DNA of 64,000 bases from Lysinimonas soli (GTDB lineage Bacteria > Actinomycetota > Actinomycetes > Actinomycetales > Microbacteriaceae), in contig NZ_JBHSMG010000006.1 of assembly GCF_042655435.1 (NCBI RefSeq), positions 1 through 64,000 on the forward strand, given 5' to 3'. The notes under the pieces are model-generated. The model was given only the letters and a program-made list of their open reading frames with translations, searched no databases and had not been told where the DNA came from. Each line of letters opens with the position of its first letter. Position 1 is the first letter of the stretch. The position numbers and the translations under genes were made by a program. Below, in pieces: positions 34,036-42,113 of this stretch.

Positions 34036-34823
34036 ACCGCTCTCCAGCGGTGTTCGCGTCGGCGCACGACGGCGAGGATCTCGCGCTCGAAGCCGGCCCA
34101 GTCGTCCATCACCCGGGAGTACCCCGCCCGCATCGCGAGGTAGCCGCGCCCGACGAGGGCGCTATCGCGCCGCCGATCGGTCTCGCGCTGCACGGGGGTG
34201 GAATGCCAGGCGTCCCCGTCGAGCTCGACCACCAGACGATCGCCGACGATGAGGTCGACCCGGCCCACCCCCGCGATCGGCACCTGAACGCGCACCGGCA
34301 GCCGTCGCGCCCGCAGCCGCAGGCGGGCGAGCGTCTCCAAGCCCGATGCGGCGCCACCGTCGGCGAGGGCAAGCAACTTGCGTCCCCGCGCGGTGTCGAG
34401 CGTGCCCGCAAGCTGTGACATGGTCATCGCACCCAGGTTGAGCACCGAGTCGATGGCGCAGACCGCCTCCTCGGCTGGCAGGCAGCTCACGGCCGTACGC
34501 AGTGCCGTCGGCAGCTCGTCGACTCCGGCGGCGGCCGAGCCGGGAAGGCGATGGATGCGAGCCGCCGATCCGTGCACCCTGCCGCGCGGCGGCACTCGCG
34601 CGTGGACCGGACCCGGGAGACACCAGATTCCGTGCTGCCGGAGCGCGCCGCGACAGCTCAGAGTTCCGCCGCAGCGCACGGCGGTCACGATGTCGTCGGG
34701 GGTGTCGGGGGTCGCGTACCAGCCGGTTCGGATGCGGTGGAGGCTGCCGTCCAGGAGCATCCGCGCGAGGTCGGCTCGAGACGCTCCGGCTGCCCGGGCC
34801 TGACGGTAGCTGATGACGGGCAT
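33990..34823 (-). CDS. DUF559 / Vsr-like nuclease-fold protein with AbiEi-like N-terminal domain
   Basis: A 277-residue protein. The N-terminal ~80 residues (YRQARAAGASRADLARMLLDGSLHRIRTGWYA) look like the AbiEi-type winged helix; the C-terminal half holds a PD-(D/E)xK/Vsr-like DUF559 core with RVDLIVGDRLVVELDGDAWHS and a following ERD-like TDRRRDSALVGRGY. Such proteins are common in Microbacteriaceae and have unknown function. The ATG at 34823 is chosen because this N-terminus is the typical one. It lies antisense between rimM and trmD and is bracketed by two inverted repeat pairs, which suggests it was inserted into the operon. Confidence 0.8.
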   Translation of the reverse strand: MPVISYRQARAAGASRADLARMLLDGSLHRIRTGWYATPDTPDDIVTAVRCGGTLSCRGALRQHGIWCLPGPVHARVPPRGRVHGSAARIHRLPGSAAAGVDELPTALRTAVSCLPAEEAVCAIDSVLNLGAMTMSQLAGTLDTARGRKLLALADGGAASGLETLARLRLRARRLPVRVQVPIAGVGRVDLIVGDRLVVELDGDAWHSTPVQRETDRRRDSALVGRGYLAMRAGYSRVMDDWAGFEREILAVVRRREHRWRAVHDVGPGDDAAPSRA

Positions 34824-34898
34824 GGAGGGAGGCTCTCGCGCGCTGCCCCCGGGCGCGCGCCGCCGAGTGACATCGGTGGAGGGCACCGGCCGCGCCGA

Positions 34899-34967
34899 CA
34901 CGGTGTCGGACGAGAGGTCGTCATCCCCTCGTGGGGTCGACATCGCGGCGCCTCGCCCGACACCGTG
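34899..34967. repeat. Inverted repeat pair 2 at the 5' side of the DUF559 gene
   Basis: CACGGTGTCGGACGAG (34899-34914) and CTCGCCCGACACCGTG (34952-34967) are complementary over 16 bp with one mismatch and flank 37 bp containing a small CCCC/GGGG hairpin. The left arm lies within a complete palindrome, CCGACACGGTGTCGG, at 34895-34909. The spacing resembles pair 1. Confidence 0.8.
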
Positions 34968-35006
34968 TAGCGGATACCGGCGCGGACGCGCAACTAGGCT
35001 CGACGG

Positions 35007-35696
35007 GTGCGCATCGACATCGTCACGATCTTCCCGGAGTTCTTCTCCGTGCTCGACGTGTCGCTGCTGGGACGGGCCCGGCAGAACGGGGTCATCGACC
35101 TCGTCGTCCACGACCTGCGCGACTTCACCCACGATCGGCACCGCACCGTGGATGACACGCCCTCCGGCGGGGGAGCGGGCATGGTCATGCGTCCCGAGCC
35201 GTGGGGTGAAGCGCTCGATGCTCTCCTCGGCACGGCCGATGGAACGCGGCCCACCGTCATCTTCCCGACCCCCGCGGGGCAGCTCTTCCGGCAGTCGATG
35301 GCGCGCGCGCTCTCCACCCGGGAGCACCTGGTGTTCTGCTGCGGCCGCTACGAGGGCATCGACCAGCGCGTCATCGAGCACACCCGCACGCGCGCCGAGG
35401 TGCTCGAGCTGAGCATCGGCGACTACGTGCTGAACGGGGGCGAGGTGGCGGCGATGGTGGTCATCGAAGCCGTCGGCCGGCTCATCCCCGGCGTCGTGGG
35501 CAACCCCGAGAGCCTCGTCGAGGAGAGCCACGAAGACGGTCTGCTCGAGTATCCGAGCTACACCAAGCCGTCGACCTGGCGGGGGATGGAGACGCCGCCC
35601 GTGCTGCTCGGCGGCAACCACGCCGCGATCGCCGCCTGGCGACGTGAGCAGCAGCTCGAGCGCACCCGACGCGTGCGACCGGAACTCCTCGACTGA
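35007..35696 (+). CDS. trmD: tRNA (guanine-N1)-methyltransferase
   Basis: A 229-residue SPOUT methyltransferase that makes m1G37. It starts MRIDIVTIFPEFF; the cofactor knot region contains CGRYEGIDQRVIEH and LSIGDYVLNGGEVAAMVVIEAV, and the end has GNHAAIAAWRREQQLERT. The GTG is chosen from TAGGCT 6 nt upstream, i.e. it has its own leaderless promoter instead of sharing the rpsP-rimM message. Confidence 0.96.
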   Translation: MRIDIVTIFPEFFSVLDVSLLGRARQNGVIDLVVHDLRDFTHDRHRTVDDTPSGGGAGMVMRPEPWGEALDALLGTADGTRPTVIFPTPAGQLFRQSMARALSTREHLVFCCGRYEGIDQRVIEHTRTRAEVLELSIGDYVLNGGEVAAMVVIEAVGRLIPGVVGNPESLVEESHEDGLLEYPSYTKPSTWRGMETPPVLLGGNHAAIAAWRREQQLERTRRVRPELLD

Positions 35697-35736
35697 CGGG
35701 CAGCGCGGTCACCCGTGCCGCACGGCACAGCGGGTG

Positions 35737-36507
35737 CTAGTGCTCCCGTGCGCTCAGCACGATCGGACCGTCCTCGGTGACGGCGATCGTGTGCTCGCTG
35801 TGGGCGCCGCGCGAGCCGTCGCGGCTGCGCAGGGTCCAGCCGTCGGCATCCGTGTAGATCTTGTCGGTGCCGAGCATGAACCACGGCTCGATCGCGAACA
35901 CCAGTCCGGCGCGCAGCGGCAGTCCGCGGTGCGCGCGTCCGTCATTCGGGATGTGCGGGTCGCCATGCATGACGCGACCCACGCCGTGGCCGCCGAAGTC
36001 GGTGTTGACCTTGAGCTTGGCCGCGTGCGCGATGTCACCGATGGCCGCCGAGATGTCGCCGATCTTGTTGCCGACGACGGCCTGGGCGATTCCCGCCTCG
36101 AGGGCGCGTTCCGTGGTCGCGATGAGACGCAGGTCCTCGTCGCGCGGAGTGCCCACGACGATGCTGAGCGCGGAGTCGCTGACCCAGCCGTTCACGCTGG
36201 CCGCGAAGTCGAGCGAGAGAAGGTCGCCGTCCTGCAGCACGTAGTCGTGCGGCAGCCCGTGCAGAACGGCGTCGTTGACCGAGATGCAGATCACCTTGCC
36301 GAAGGGCGAGGCTCCGAATGAGGGGTGGTAGTCGATGTAGCAGCTCTCGGCGCCCTCGGCACGGATCATGTCGTGCGCGAGGCGGTCGAGATCGAGGATG
36401 TTGACCCCGACATCCGCGGCGTCGCGCGTGGCCTCGAGCACGCGCGCGACGAATTGGCCGGCGGTTCGCAGCTCGGCGATCTCGGAAGGGGTACGCAATT
36501 CGATCAC
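35737..36507 (-). CDS. map: Methionine aminopeptidase
   Basis: A 256-residue type I methionine aminopeptidase removing initiator Met. Metal ligands are visible in LSLDFAASVNGWVSDSAL (two Asp), GGHGVGRVMHGDPHI (His), FAIEPWF (Glu) and SEHTIAV (Glu). The GTG start lies 6 nt after TAGGCT on the minus strand (leaderless). It is antisense between trmD and rplS, splitting another normally adjacent pair. Gap to convergent trmD is 40 bp. Confidence 0.95.
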   Translation of the reverse strand: MIELRTPSEIAELRTAGQFVARVLEATRDAADVGVNILDLDRLAHDMIRAEGAESCYIDYHPSFGASPFGKVICISVNDAVLHGLPHDYVLQDGDLLSLDFAASVNGWVSDSALSIVVGTPRDEDLRLIATTERALEAGIAQAVVGNKIGDISAAIGDIAHAAKLKVNTDFGGHGVGRVMHGDPHIPNDGRAHRGLPLRAGLVFAIEPWFMLGTDKIYTDADGWTLRSRDGSRGAHSEHTIAVTEDGPIVLSAREH

Positions 36508-36546
36508 CGCTCGAGCCTATTGGTCCGGACGTCGAGGGGCCTCGCT

Positions 36547-36576
36547 TTGCCCGCGGGCTCGAAGTCATGGCACAAT
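36547..36576 (+). promoter_or_regulatory. Promoter of rplS with long leader
   Basis: TTGCCC (36547-36552), an 18-bp spacer and CACAAT (36571-36576) preceded by TGG form an extended -10 promoter. It predicts a leader of about 140 nt before the rplS ATG. No known L19 leader fold could be assigned by eye. Confidence 0.6.
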
Positions 36577-36721
36577 GGTCGTTTGTGCCTGGTCTGGCTC
36601 TGCCACAGGGGAGCCGCACAGAGTCCATTCGACGAACTGCGACGGACGCCGGGCACGAATCCACCTTCTGAATACCGAGAGCACGCGTTCGACCTGTGGC
36701 GGTCGCAGAGAGCGAAACACC

Positions 36722-37069
36722 ATGCACATCCTCGACTCCGTCGATGCTGCGTCCCTCCGTTCCGACATCCCCGACTTCCGTGCCGGCGACAACGTCAAGG
36801 TGCACGTGAACATCGTCGAAGGCACCCGCACCCGTATCCAGGTGTTCCAGGGCGTCGTCATCGGCCGCTCGGGCGAGGGCGTCCGCGAGACCTTCACGGT
36901 CCGCAAGATCAGCTTCCAGGTCGGCGTCGAGCGCACCTTCCCGGTGCACTCGCCGGTCATCGACCACATCGAGCTCGTGACCCGCGGTGACGTGCGTCGC
37001 GCCAAGCTCTACTACCTGCGCAGCCTTCGCGGCAAGAAGGCCAAGATCAAGGAGAAGCGCGACGCGTGA
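36722..37069 (+). CDS. rplS: 50S ribosomal protein L19
   Basis: A 115-residue L19 with RAGDNVKVHVNIVEGTRTRIQVFQGVVI-type core and the C-terminal VRRAKLYYLRSLRGKKAKIKEK. Normal length. The ATG at 36722 follows a purine-rich GAGAGCGAAA. It has its own promoter and a terminator 35 bp after the stop, so it is monocistronic here. Confidence 0.97.
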   Translation: MHILDSVDAASLRSDIPDFRAGDNVKVHVNIVEGTRTRIQVFQGVVIGRSGEGVRETFTVRKISFQVGVERTFPVHSPVIDHIELVTRGDVRRAKLYYLRSLRGKKAKIKEKRDA

Positions 37070-37103
37070 CGCGTCGTCCGCCCTCCTTCAGCGTCTGAAC
37101 CAC

Positions 37104-37146
37104 CGATCCCGGCTCCAGCCCCAGGCTGCGGCCGGGATCGTTCGTT
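37104..37146 (+). terminator. Terminator of rplS
   Basis: CGATCCCGGC (37104-37113) pairs perfectly with GCCGGGATCG (37131-37140) around a 17-nt loop that can itself fold, followed by TTCGTT. It is placed 34 nt after the L19 stop. Confidence 0.75.
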
Positions 37147-37217
37147 AACACCCAGCGCGTCGCGCGGCCGGATCGGCCAGGCGGGCAACATATGCTTACT
37201 GGGACCGCAGGGGTGAC

Positions 37218-38120
37218 ATGACACAGAACGATGCGCCGTCGGCGCGCAACCCGTTGAGCGCGTCCTCGCTCGACGCCCTCACCGCGACGGCGACCGGCAG
37301 CGATCGCGCCGTCGACGCGGGCCCACCGGATGCCGGGGCCGCCGGCCGGGGCGATCGGCCCAGCCGGGGCAAGTCGGTCTGGCGATTCCTGCGCGACATC
37401 CTGCTCATCCTGCTCGCGGCGATCGTCATCTCGTTCCTGATCAAGACCTTCCTGATCCGTTCGTTCTACATCCCGTCCGAGTCGATGGAGGGCACCCTCC
37501 ACGTCAACGACCGCATCATCGTGAACGAGCTCGTGCCCAAGGTCATGTCGATCCAACACGGCGACATCGTGGTGTTCAAGGATCCCGGTGGGTGGCTCCC
37601 GCCCAGCACCTCGACCCCGTCGACGAACCCGGTGGCGAGCTTCGTCGACTGGGCGCTCTCGATCGTCGGCCTGACCGCCCCCGACAGCAACGATCACCTC
37701 GTCAAGCGCGTCATCGGCCTGCCGGGCGACAAGGTCGCCTGCTGCAACGCGTTCGGGCAGATGACGGTCAACGGCGTTCCCCTCGACGAGCCGTACCTGC
37801 AGCTGCCCGCGGGAGTGACGAAGGTCTCGCGTGACGACTTCTCGGTCACGGTGCCTCCGAACTCGCTCTGGGTCATGGGCGACAACCGCTACAACTCGGC
37901 CGACTCGCGGTACAACCGCGACAAGCCGGGCAACGGTTTCGTCCCCTTCGACGACGTGGTCGGCCGTGCCGTGCTGATCAGCTGGCCACTCGATCGCTGG
38001 ACCATGCTCGACGACTACCCGCTCGTGTTCGCGGGAGTCGAGTCGGGCGACGGCTCCGGGCAGAACAACACCGGCAGGTCGCAGACGCCGACACCCACCT
38101 CGACCACGAGCGGCGGCTGA
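37218..38120 (+). CDS. lepB: Signal peptidase I
   Basis: A 300-residue type I signal peptidase. A 52-residue cytoplasmic N-terminus, one transmembrane helix (about 59-80), then catalytic Ser89 (YIPSESMEGTL) and Lys163 (NDHLVKRVIGLPGD). VMGDNRYNSADSR is box E. The active site is extracytoplasmic. TATGCT at about 37191 may be its -10. It is directly followed by rnhB with stop/start overlap TGATG. Confidence 0.95.
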   Translation: MTQNDAPSARNPLSASSLDALTATATGSDRAVDAGPPDAGAAGRGDRPSRGKSVWRFLRDILLILLAAIVISFLIKTFLIRSFYIPSESMEGTLHVNDRIIVNELVPKVMSIQHGDIVVFKDPGGWLPPSTSTPSTNPVASFVDWALSIVGLTAPDSNDHLVKRVIGLPGDKVACCNAFGQMTVNGVPLDEPYLQLPAGVTKVSRDDFSVTVPPNSLWVMGDNRYNSADSRYNRDKPGNGFVPFDDVVGRAVLISWPLDRWTMLDDYPLVFAGVESGDGSGQNNTGRSQTPTPTSTTSGG

Positions 38121-38824
38121 TGGTCGTCGCCGATCCGACGCTCCGCGTGGAGCGCGCGATGCTCCGCGAGGGTGCCGCGCTCGTGATCGGCTGCGACGAG
38201 GTCGGCCGCGGAGCCATCGCCGGCCCGGTCGCAGTGGGTCTCAGCGTGTTCGGCGGTCGCCCTGGTGGTGCGCCGAAGGGCCTGCGCGACTCGAAGATGC
38301 TCAGCGAGGCCAAGCGCGAAGAGCTCTTCCCGCTCGTCGGCGCGTGGAGCCTGCACTCGGCGGTCGGTCTCGCCTCCAACGAGGAGGTCGAGCGGATCGG
38401 CATCGTGGCCGCCCTCGGGCTCTCGGCCGCCCGTGCGCTCGCGCAGCTGCACGACGACGGAGTCGAGATGGCGGGTGCCGTCGTGCTGCTCGACGGCTCG
38501 CACGACTGGTTGACGCCGGCGATCGGACGTGGTGGGGCGATTCCGGATGGCGCGCCGCGGCCGACCGTGACGACCCGGGCCAAGGCCGACCGGGACTGCG
38601 CTGTCGTGGCCGCGGCATCCGTGCTCGCCAAGGTGCATCGTGACCGCCTGATGATCGAAGCCGACGCCGTGCACCCCGGGTACCACTGGTCCGGGAACAA
38701 GGGCTATGCGAGCGCGGAGCACTACGCGGCGATCGACGAACTGGGCCCGAGCCCTCTGCACCGCTGGAGTTGGCTGCGGCAGCCCGCACTGCTCGACGCA
38801 GAGGGAACCGAGGCGGTCGCCTAG
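38120..38824 (+). CDS. rnhB: Ribonuclease HII
   Basis: A 234-residue RNase HII that nicks at ribonucleotides in DNA. The catalytic acidic residues are in VIGCDEVGRGAIAGPVAVG and VVLLDGSHDW; the later CAVVAAASVLAKVHRDRLM and GYHWSGNKGYAS are family blocks. The ATG overlaps the lepB stop by one base. Confidence 0.95.
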   Translation: MVVADPTLRVERAMLREGAALVIGCDEVGRGAIAGPVAVGLSVFGGRPGGAPKGLRDSKMLSEAKREELFPLVGAWSLHSAVGLASNEEVERIGIVAALGLSAARALAQLHDDGVEMAGAVVLLDGSHDWLTPAIGRGGAIPDGAPRPTVTTRAKADRDCAVVAAASVLAKVHRDRLMIEADAVHPGYHWSGNKGYASAEHYAAIDELGPSPLHRWSWLRQPALLDAEGTEAVA

Positions 38825-38834
38825 ACTCGATCCG

Positions 38835-39158
38835 ATGGACGAGGACGAGTTCGAAGACTACGACCGTGAGGTCGAACTGGCTCTCTACCGCGAGTACCGC
38901 GACGTGGTGGGGCAGTTCAAGTACGTGGTCGAGACCGAGCGGCGTTTCTACCTCGCCAACGAGGTGAACCTCGAGCGGCACGACACCGAGAACGACTTCT
39001 ACTTCGAGCTCACGATGAACGACGTCTGGGTGTGGGATGTCTACCGCTCGGATCGCTTCGTCAAGAGCGTGCGGGTGCTGACCTTCAAAGACGTCAACGT
39101 CGAGGTGCGCGGCGACAAGGATCTCGAACTGCCCAAGGAACTCGCCCTCGACGAGTGA
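38835..39158 (+). CDS. DUF2469 family protein
   Basis: A 107-residue acidic protein conserved between rnhB and yraN in actinobacteria; the function is unknown. Signature: DEFEDYDREVELALYREYRDVVGQFKYVVETERRFYLAN and FYFELTMNDVWVWDVYR. TAGACT lies 7 nt before the ATG at 38835 (leaderless). The usual next neighbour yraN is 4.4 kb away because an accessory block intervenes. Confidence 0.9.
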   Translation: MDEDEFEDYDREVELALYREYRDVVGQFKYVVETERRFYLANEVNLERHDTENDFYFELTMNDVWVWDVYRSDRFVKSVRVLTFKDVNVEVRGDKDLELPKELALDE

Positions 39159-39191
39159 TCGGCCAGGCGAGTGATCGGCCAGAATAGCCGC

Positions 39192-40148
39192 ATGGCCGAT
39201 GACAATTGGGACCGCGTTCCGATCGAACCGCAGAGCGTCAATGCGCCGCTGTCGCGCTACGCCGTGTTCCTCGTGCTCACGATCGGCGCGGGTGACGAGG
39301 CGCTCGCGCGGGTGAAGAGCGTCATCGGGGATGTCGGCGGCCTGGTGCGCACGGTGGGGTTCCGCGACCTCGACGGCCACCTCTCGTGCAACGTCGGCAT
39401 CGGCTCGGACGCCTGGGATCGACTCGGATTCACCGCCCGCCCCGCCCAGCTGCGCCCGTTCTCGGCGATCCAGGGCGCGGCGCACGACGCGCCGTCGACC
39501 CCGGGCGACCTGCTGTTCCACGTGCGTGCGGAGCGCGACGACCTGTGCTTCGAGTTCGAACGCCTGCTGCTGGATGCGCTTGGCGACGCGGTCACCGTCG
39601 TCGACGAGGTGCAGGGCTTCCGCTACTTCGAGGCGCGCGATCTGCTGGGCTTCGTCGACGGCACCGAGAACCCCACCGGCCGGAGCATGGCCGAGGCGTC
39701 GCTGGTCGGCGACGACGACCCCGGCTTCCGTGGCGGCAGCTACGTCGTGGTGCAGAAGTACCTGCACGATCTGACCGCATGGGCGGCGATCGACACGAGC
39801 GAGCAGGAGCGGATCATCGGTCGAACCAAGGCCGACAACGTCGAACTCGAGTTGCCCGACGGAGCGCGCCCCTCGCACAAGGACCTCAACACGATCACCG
39901 ATGCCGACGGGGTCGAGCACGACATCCTGCGCGACAACATGCCGTTCGGGCGTCCGGGTCAGGCAGAGTTCGGAACCTACTTCATCGGCTACAGCGCCCA
40001 GTTGTGGGTGATCGAGCGGATGCTGCAGCGCATGTTCCAGGGAGCGCCTCCCGGGCAGTACGATCGCATCCTCGATGTCTCGCGCGCCGTCACCGGAAGC
40101 ACGTTCTTCGTTCCGCCGATGCCGGTGCTGGAGTCGCTCGCCGATTGA
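39192..40148 (+). CDS. DyP-type haem peroxidase
   Basis: A 318-residue dye-decolourising peroxidase. The GxxDG motif is in DLLGFVDGTENPTGRSM (catalytic Asp), the proximal haem His probably in DGVEHDILRDNMPFG, and the distal Arg follows. There is no Tat signal, so this is a cytosolic or encapsulin-cargo-like type; no encapsulin gene is adjacent. The ATG at 39192 is preferred over an in-frame GTG at 39171 because CAGAAT lies 6 nt upstream of it. Confidence 0.9.
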   Translation: MADDNWDRVPIEPQSVNAPLSRYAVFLVLTIGAGDEALARVKSVIGDVGGLVRTVGFRDLDGHLSCNVGIGSDAWDRLGFTARPAQLRPFSAIQGAAHDAPSTPGDLLFHVRAERDDLCFEFERLLLDALGDAVTVVDEVQGFRYFEARDLLGFVDGTENPTGRSMAEASLVGDDDPGFRGGSYVVVQKYLHDLTAWAAIDTSEQERIIGRTKADNVELELPDGARPSHKDLNTITDADGVEHDILRDNMPFGRPGQAEFGTYFIGYSAQLWVIERMLQRMFQGAPPGQYDRILDVSRAVTGSTFFVPPMPVLESLAD

Positions 40149-40191
40149 GCGCGCGGCGTAGCGGATCGTCGCGACGGGAGAGGGGAACGCC

Positions 40192-41010
40192 GTGAAGACC
40201 GCACTGCGGGGAGCATCTGTCGTGATCACCGGCGGAGGCTCCGGCCTGGGCCGTCGGATGGCGCTCGAGGCCGCGCGACGGGGAGCCGTCGTGACCATCT
40301 GGGACCTCGCGCTCGACAGCGCGGAGGCGGTCCGCGACGAGATCGTGGCTCAGGGCGGCTCCGCCCGAGCTGTGCGCGTCAACGTGGCCGACCGCGAACA
40401 GGTCGCCGAGGCCGCGCGAGGCACCGGGCCGGTCGACGTCGTGATCAACAACGCCGGGATCGTGACGGGCGCGAGCCTGCTCGAGGCGAGCGACGCGCAG
40501 ATCGAGCGCACCTTCGCGGTCAACACGCTCGCGCTCTACTGGGTCACCCGGGCGTTCCTGGGCGGCATGACCGAGCGCGGCCGGGGCACGGTCGTCACGA
40601 TTGCCAGCGCGGCCGGCCTGGTCGGCGTGGCCAAGCAGACCGACTACTCGGCCAGCAAGTTCGCGGCGGTCGGCTTCACGGAGTCGTTGCGCAACGAACT
40701 GCGCACGCAGGGCAGCCCGATCCGCACCCTGATCGTCTGCCCGTACTACATCGACACCGGCATGTTCGAGGGCGTCGAGACCAGGTTCCCGCGGCTGCTG
40801 CCCATCCTCAAAGAGGCGGAGGTCGCGCGCCGGATCGTCGACGGCATCGAGAGCGGCCGCGAGCAGCTCATCATGCCGTGGCTGGCCCGGGTCATGCCGG
40901 CGACGCGCGCCCTGCCGGTGCGGGCGTTCGACCGCACCATGGACTTCTTCGGCATCAACCACACGATGGACCACTTCACCGGGCGCGCGGGCGTTCGAAA
41001 GGAGTCTTGA
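40192..41010 (+). CDS. Short-chain dehydrogenase/reductase
   Basis: A 272-residue classical SDR. NAD(P)-binding GGGSGLGRRM at about 14-23, NNAGIV at about 87, catalytic Ser in TIASAAGLVG and Tyr/Lys in TDYSASKFAAVGF. The C-terminal extension (about 225-272) resembles all-trans-retinol dehydrogenase/RDH10-like long SDRs with a hydrophobic, possibly membrane-contacting segment. GAGAGGGG precedes the GTG. Substrate unknown. It ends just before a MerR-type promoter. Confidence 0.87.
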   Translation: MKTALRGASVVITGGGSGLGRRMALEAARRGAVVTIWDLALDSAEAVRDEIVAQGGSARAVRVNVADREQVAEAARGTGPVDVVINNAGIVTGASLLEASDAQIERTFAVNTLALYWVTRAFLGGMTERGRGTVVTIASAAGLVGVAKQTDYSASKFAAVGFTESLRNELRTQGSPIRTLIVCPYYIDTGMFEGVETRFPRLLPILKEAEVARRIVDGIESGREQLIMPWLARVMPATRALPVRAFDRTMDFFGINHTMDHFTGRAGVRKES

Positions 41011-41038
41011 CCTTTCCCCTGGGGACAGGGTTTAGCGT
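41007..41038 (+). promoter_or_regulatory. MerR-type promoter/operator of the MerR-thioredoxin pair
   Basis: TTGACC at 41007-41012 and TTAGCG/TAGCGT at 41032-41038 are separated by 19-20 bp, the stretched spacer typical of MerR-controlled promoters. Within the spacer is the near-perfect dyad CCTTTCCCC-T-GGGGACAGG (one mismatch). This predicts activation by DNA distortion by the product of the next gene. Confidence 0.75.
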
Positions 41039-41056
41039 CGTTTCTCGGAGGCGCAC

Positions 41057-41443
41057 ATGAGGATCGGCGAACTCGCCCGCGAGGCGGGTGTGACCACGAA
41101 GACCGTCCGGTACTACGAGTCGGTGGGCTTGCTCACCGCGACGCGGCTGGCCAACGGCTATCGCGACTACGACGCGGATGCGGTGGCGCTGGTGCGCGAG
41201 ATCCGCGGCGTGAGCGCGCTCGGCATCCGCGTCGAGCAGAGCCGGCCGTTTCTCGACTGCCTCACGACGGGGCACGCCCAGGGCGACGACTGCCCGGATG
41301 CCCTGCTCGCCTACCGTGCGGCCATCGCCGAGTTCGACAGTCGCATCGCCGAGCTCACGGCGCGGCGGGATGCCCTGCGCGAGCTGCTCGAGAGCGCGAG
41401 CGCGCGTCCCGAGGCCCGCTGCGAGTTCTCGCCCGCGCACTGA
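41057..41443 (+). CDS. MerR-family transcriptional regulator
   Basis: A 128-residue MerR protein. The N-terminal winged helix is MRIGELAREAGVTTKTVRYYESVGLL, then a dimerisation coil. The effector end has Cys near 74 (FLDCLTTGHAQGDDCPD), Cys near 87 and Cys near 122, suggesting thiol or metal sensing. Leader with GGAGG before ATG. The dyad promoter upstream indicates autoregulation, and the next gene is a thioredoxin, so redox or electrophile sensing is inferred. Confidence 0.9.
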   Translation: MRIGELAREAGVTTKTVRYYESVGLLTATRLANGYRDYDADAVALVREIRGVSALGIRVEQSRPFLDCLTTGHAQGDDCPDALLAYRAAIAEFDSRIAELTARRDALRELLESASARPEARCEFSPAH

Positions 41444-41481
41444 TCGTTCCGATCCCATCGTCCCGACCCCGGAGGCACGCC

Positions 41482-41829
41482 ATGCCCGCACTGCACTCGT
41501 CCGTCATCCGTTCGGTCACCGACGCCGATTTCGGCGAGCTCGTGCTCGCGGCCTCCGGCCCGGTGGTCGTGGACTTCTGGGCCGAGTGGTGCCCGCCCTG
41601 CCGGGCGCTGAGCCCGCTGCTCGAGCAACTCGCGATCGCGCATCCGGAGGTCGCCTTCGTCGCGCTCAACGCCGACGACAACCCCATGACGGCGGAGCAG
41701 TACCGGGCGGCGGCGCTGCCGACGATGAAGGTGTTCCGCGGGGGAGAGGTCGTCAAGACCGTCATCGGCGCGAAGCCGAAGCCCGCGCTCGAGCAGCTCT
41801 TCGCGGAGTACTTCGACCAGAAAGGCTAG
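41482..41829 (+). CDS. Thioredoxin-family protein
   Basis: A 115-residue thioredoxin with active site WCPPC (Cys37/Cys40) in VDFWAEWCPPCRALSPLLEQL and cis-Pro in AALPTMKVFRGG. The CPPC rather than CGPC dipeptide lowers pKa and may shift it from reductase to a specialised role. GGAGG precedes ATG. Co-transcribed with merR. Its TAG stop shares a CTAG palindrome with the convergent membrane gene. Confidence 0.9.
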   Translation: MPALHSSVIRSVTDADFGELVLAASGPVVVDFWAEWCPPCRALSPLLEQLAIAHPEVAFVALNADDNPMTAEQYRAAALPTMKVFRGGEVVKTVIGAKPKPALEQLFAEYFDQKG

Positions 41830-42041
41830 AGCAGCACCAGCGCGACGATCGCCGCGATGGCCGAGACGAGCGCGAGCAGCAGGGCTGCGCCGATCAACAC
41901 GGCGTGCACGATGAGAAAGCGCGTCGGGCGTCCGTTCGCGTCGCGGGCGCGTTCGTCGCGAGCGACCCGGCGGTAGAAGGTCGGCCAGACCAGCACGTTG
42001 AAGACCGCGTTGACCAGCAGGAGGACGGCGAGCAGGATCAC
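41826..42041 (-). CDS. SCO4848-family small membrane protein
   Basis: A 71-residue protein with two hydrophobic helices (about 2-20 and 44-70) joined by a basic loop PTFYRRVARDERARDANGRPTRFL, matching the actinobacterial SCO4848 family of unknown function. The GTG lies 6 nt after TAGGCT on the minus strand (leaderless). Convergent with the thioredoxin gene, overlapping by 4 nt. Confidence 0.83.
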   Translation of the reverse strand: MILLAVLLLVNAVFNVLVWPTFYRRVARDERARDANGRPTRFLIVHAVLIGAALLLALVSAIAAIVALVLL

Positions 42042-42113
42042 GTCCCGAGCCTACGTTGCGCTTTGTGTCGGCCCGACTCCAGGCGGTGTCGGGGATGTCG
42101 GATCATGGGGCGC

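Noticed and set aside
39192..40148. Encapsulin cargo system with the DyP peroxidase
   Set aside because: No encapsulin shell gene is adjacent and I see no typical C-terminal targeting peptide.
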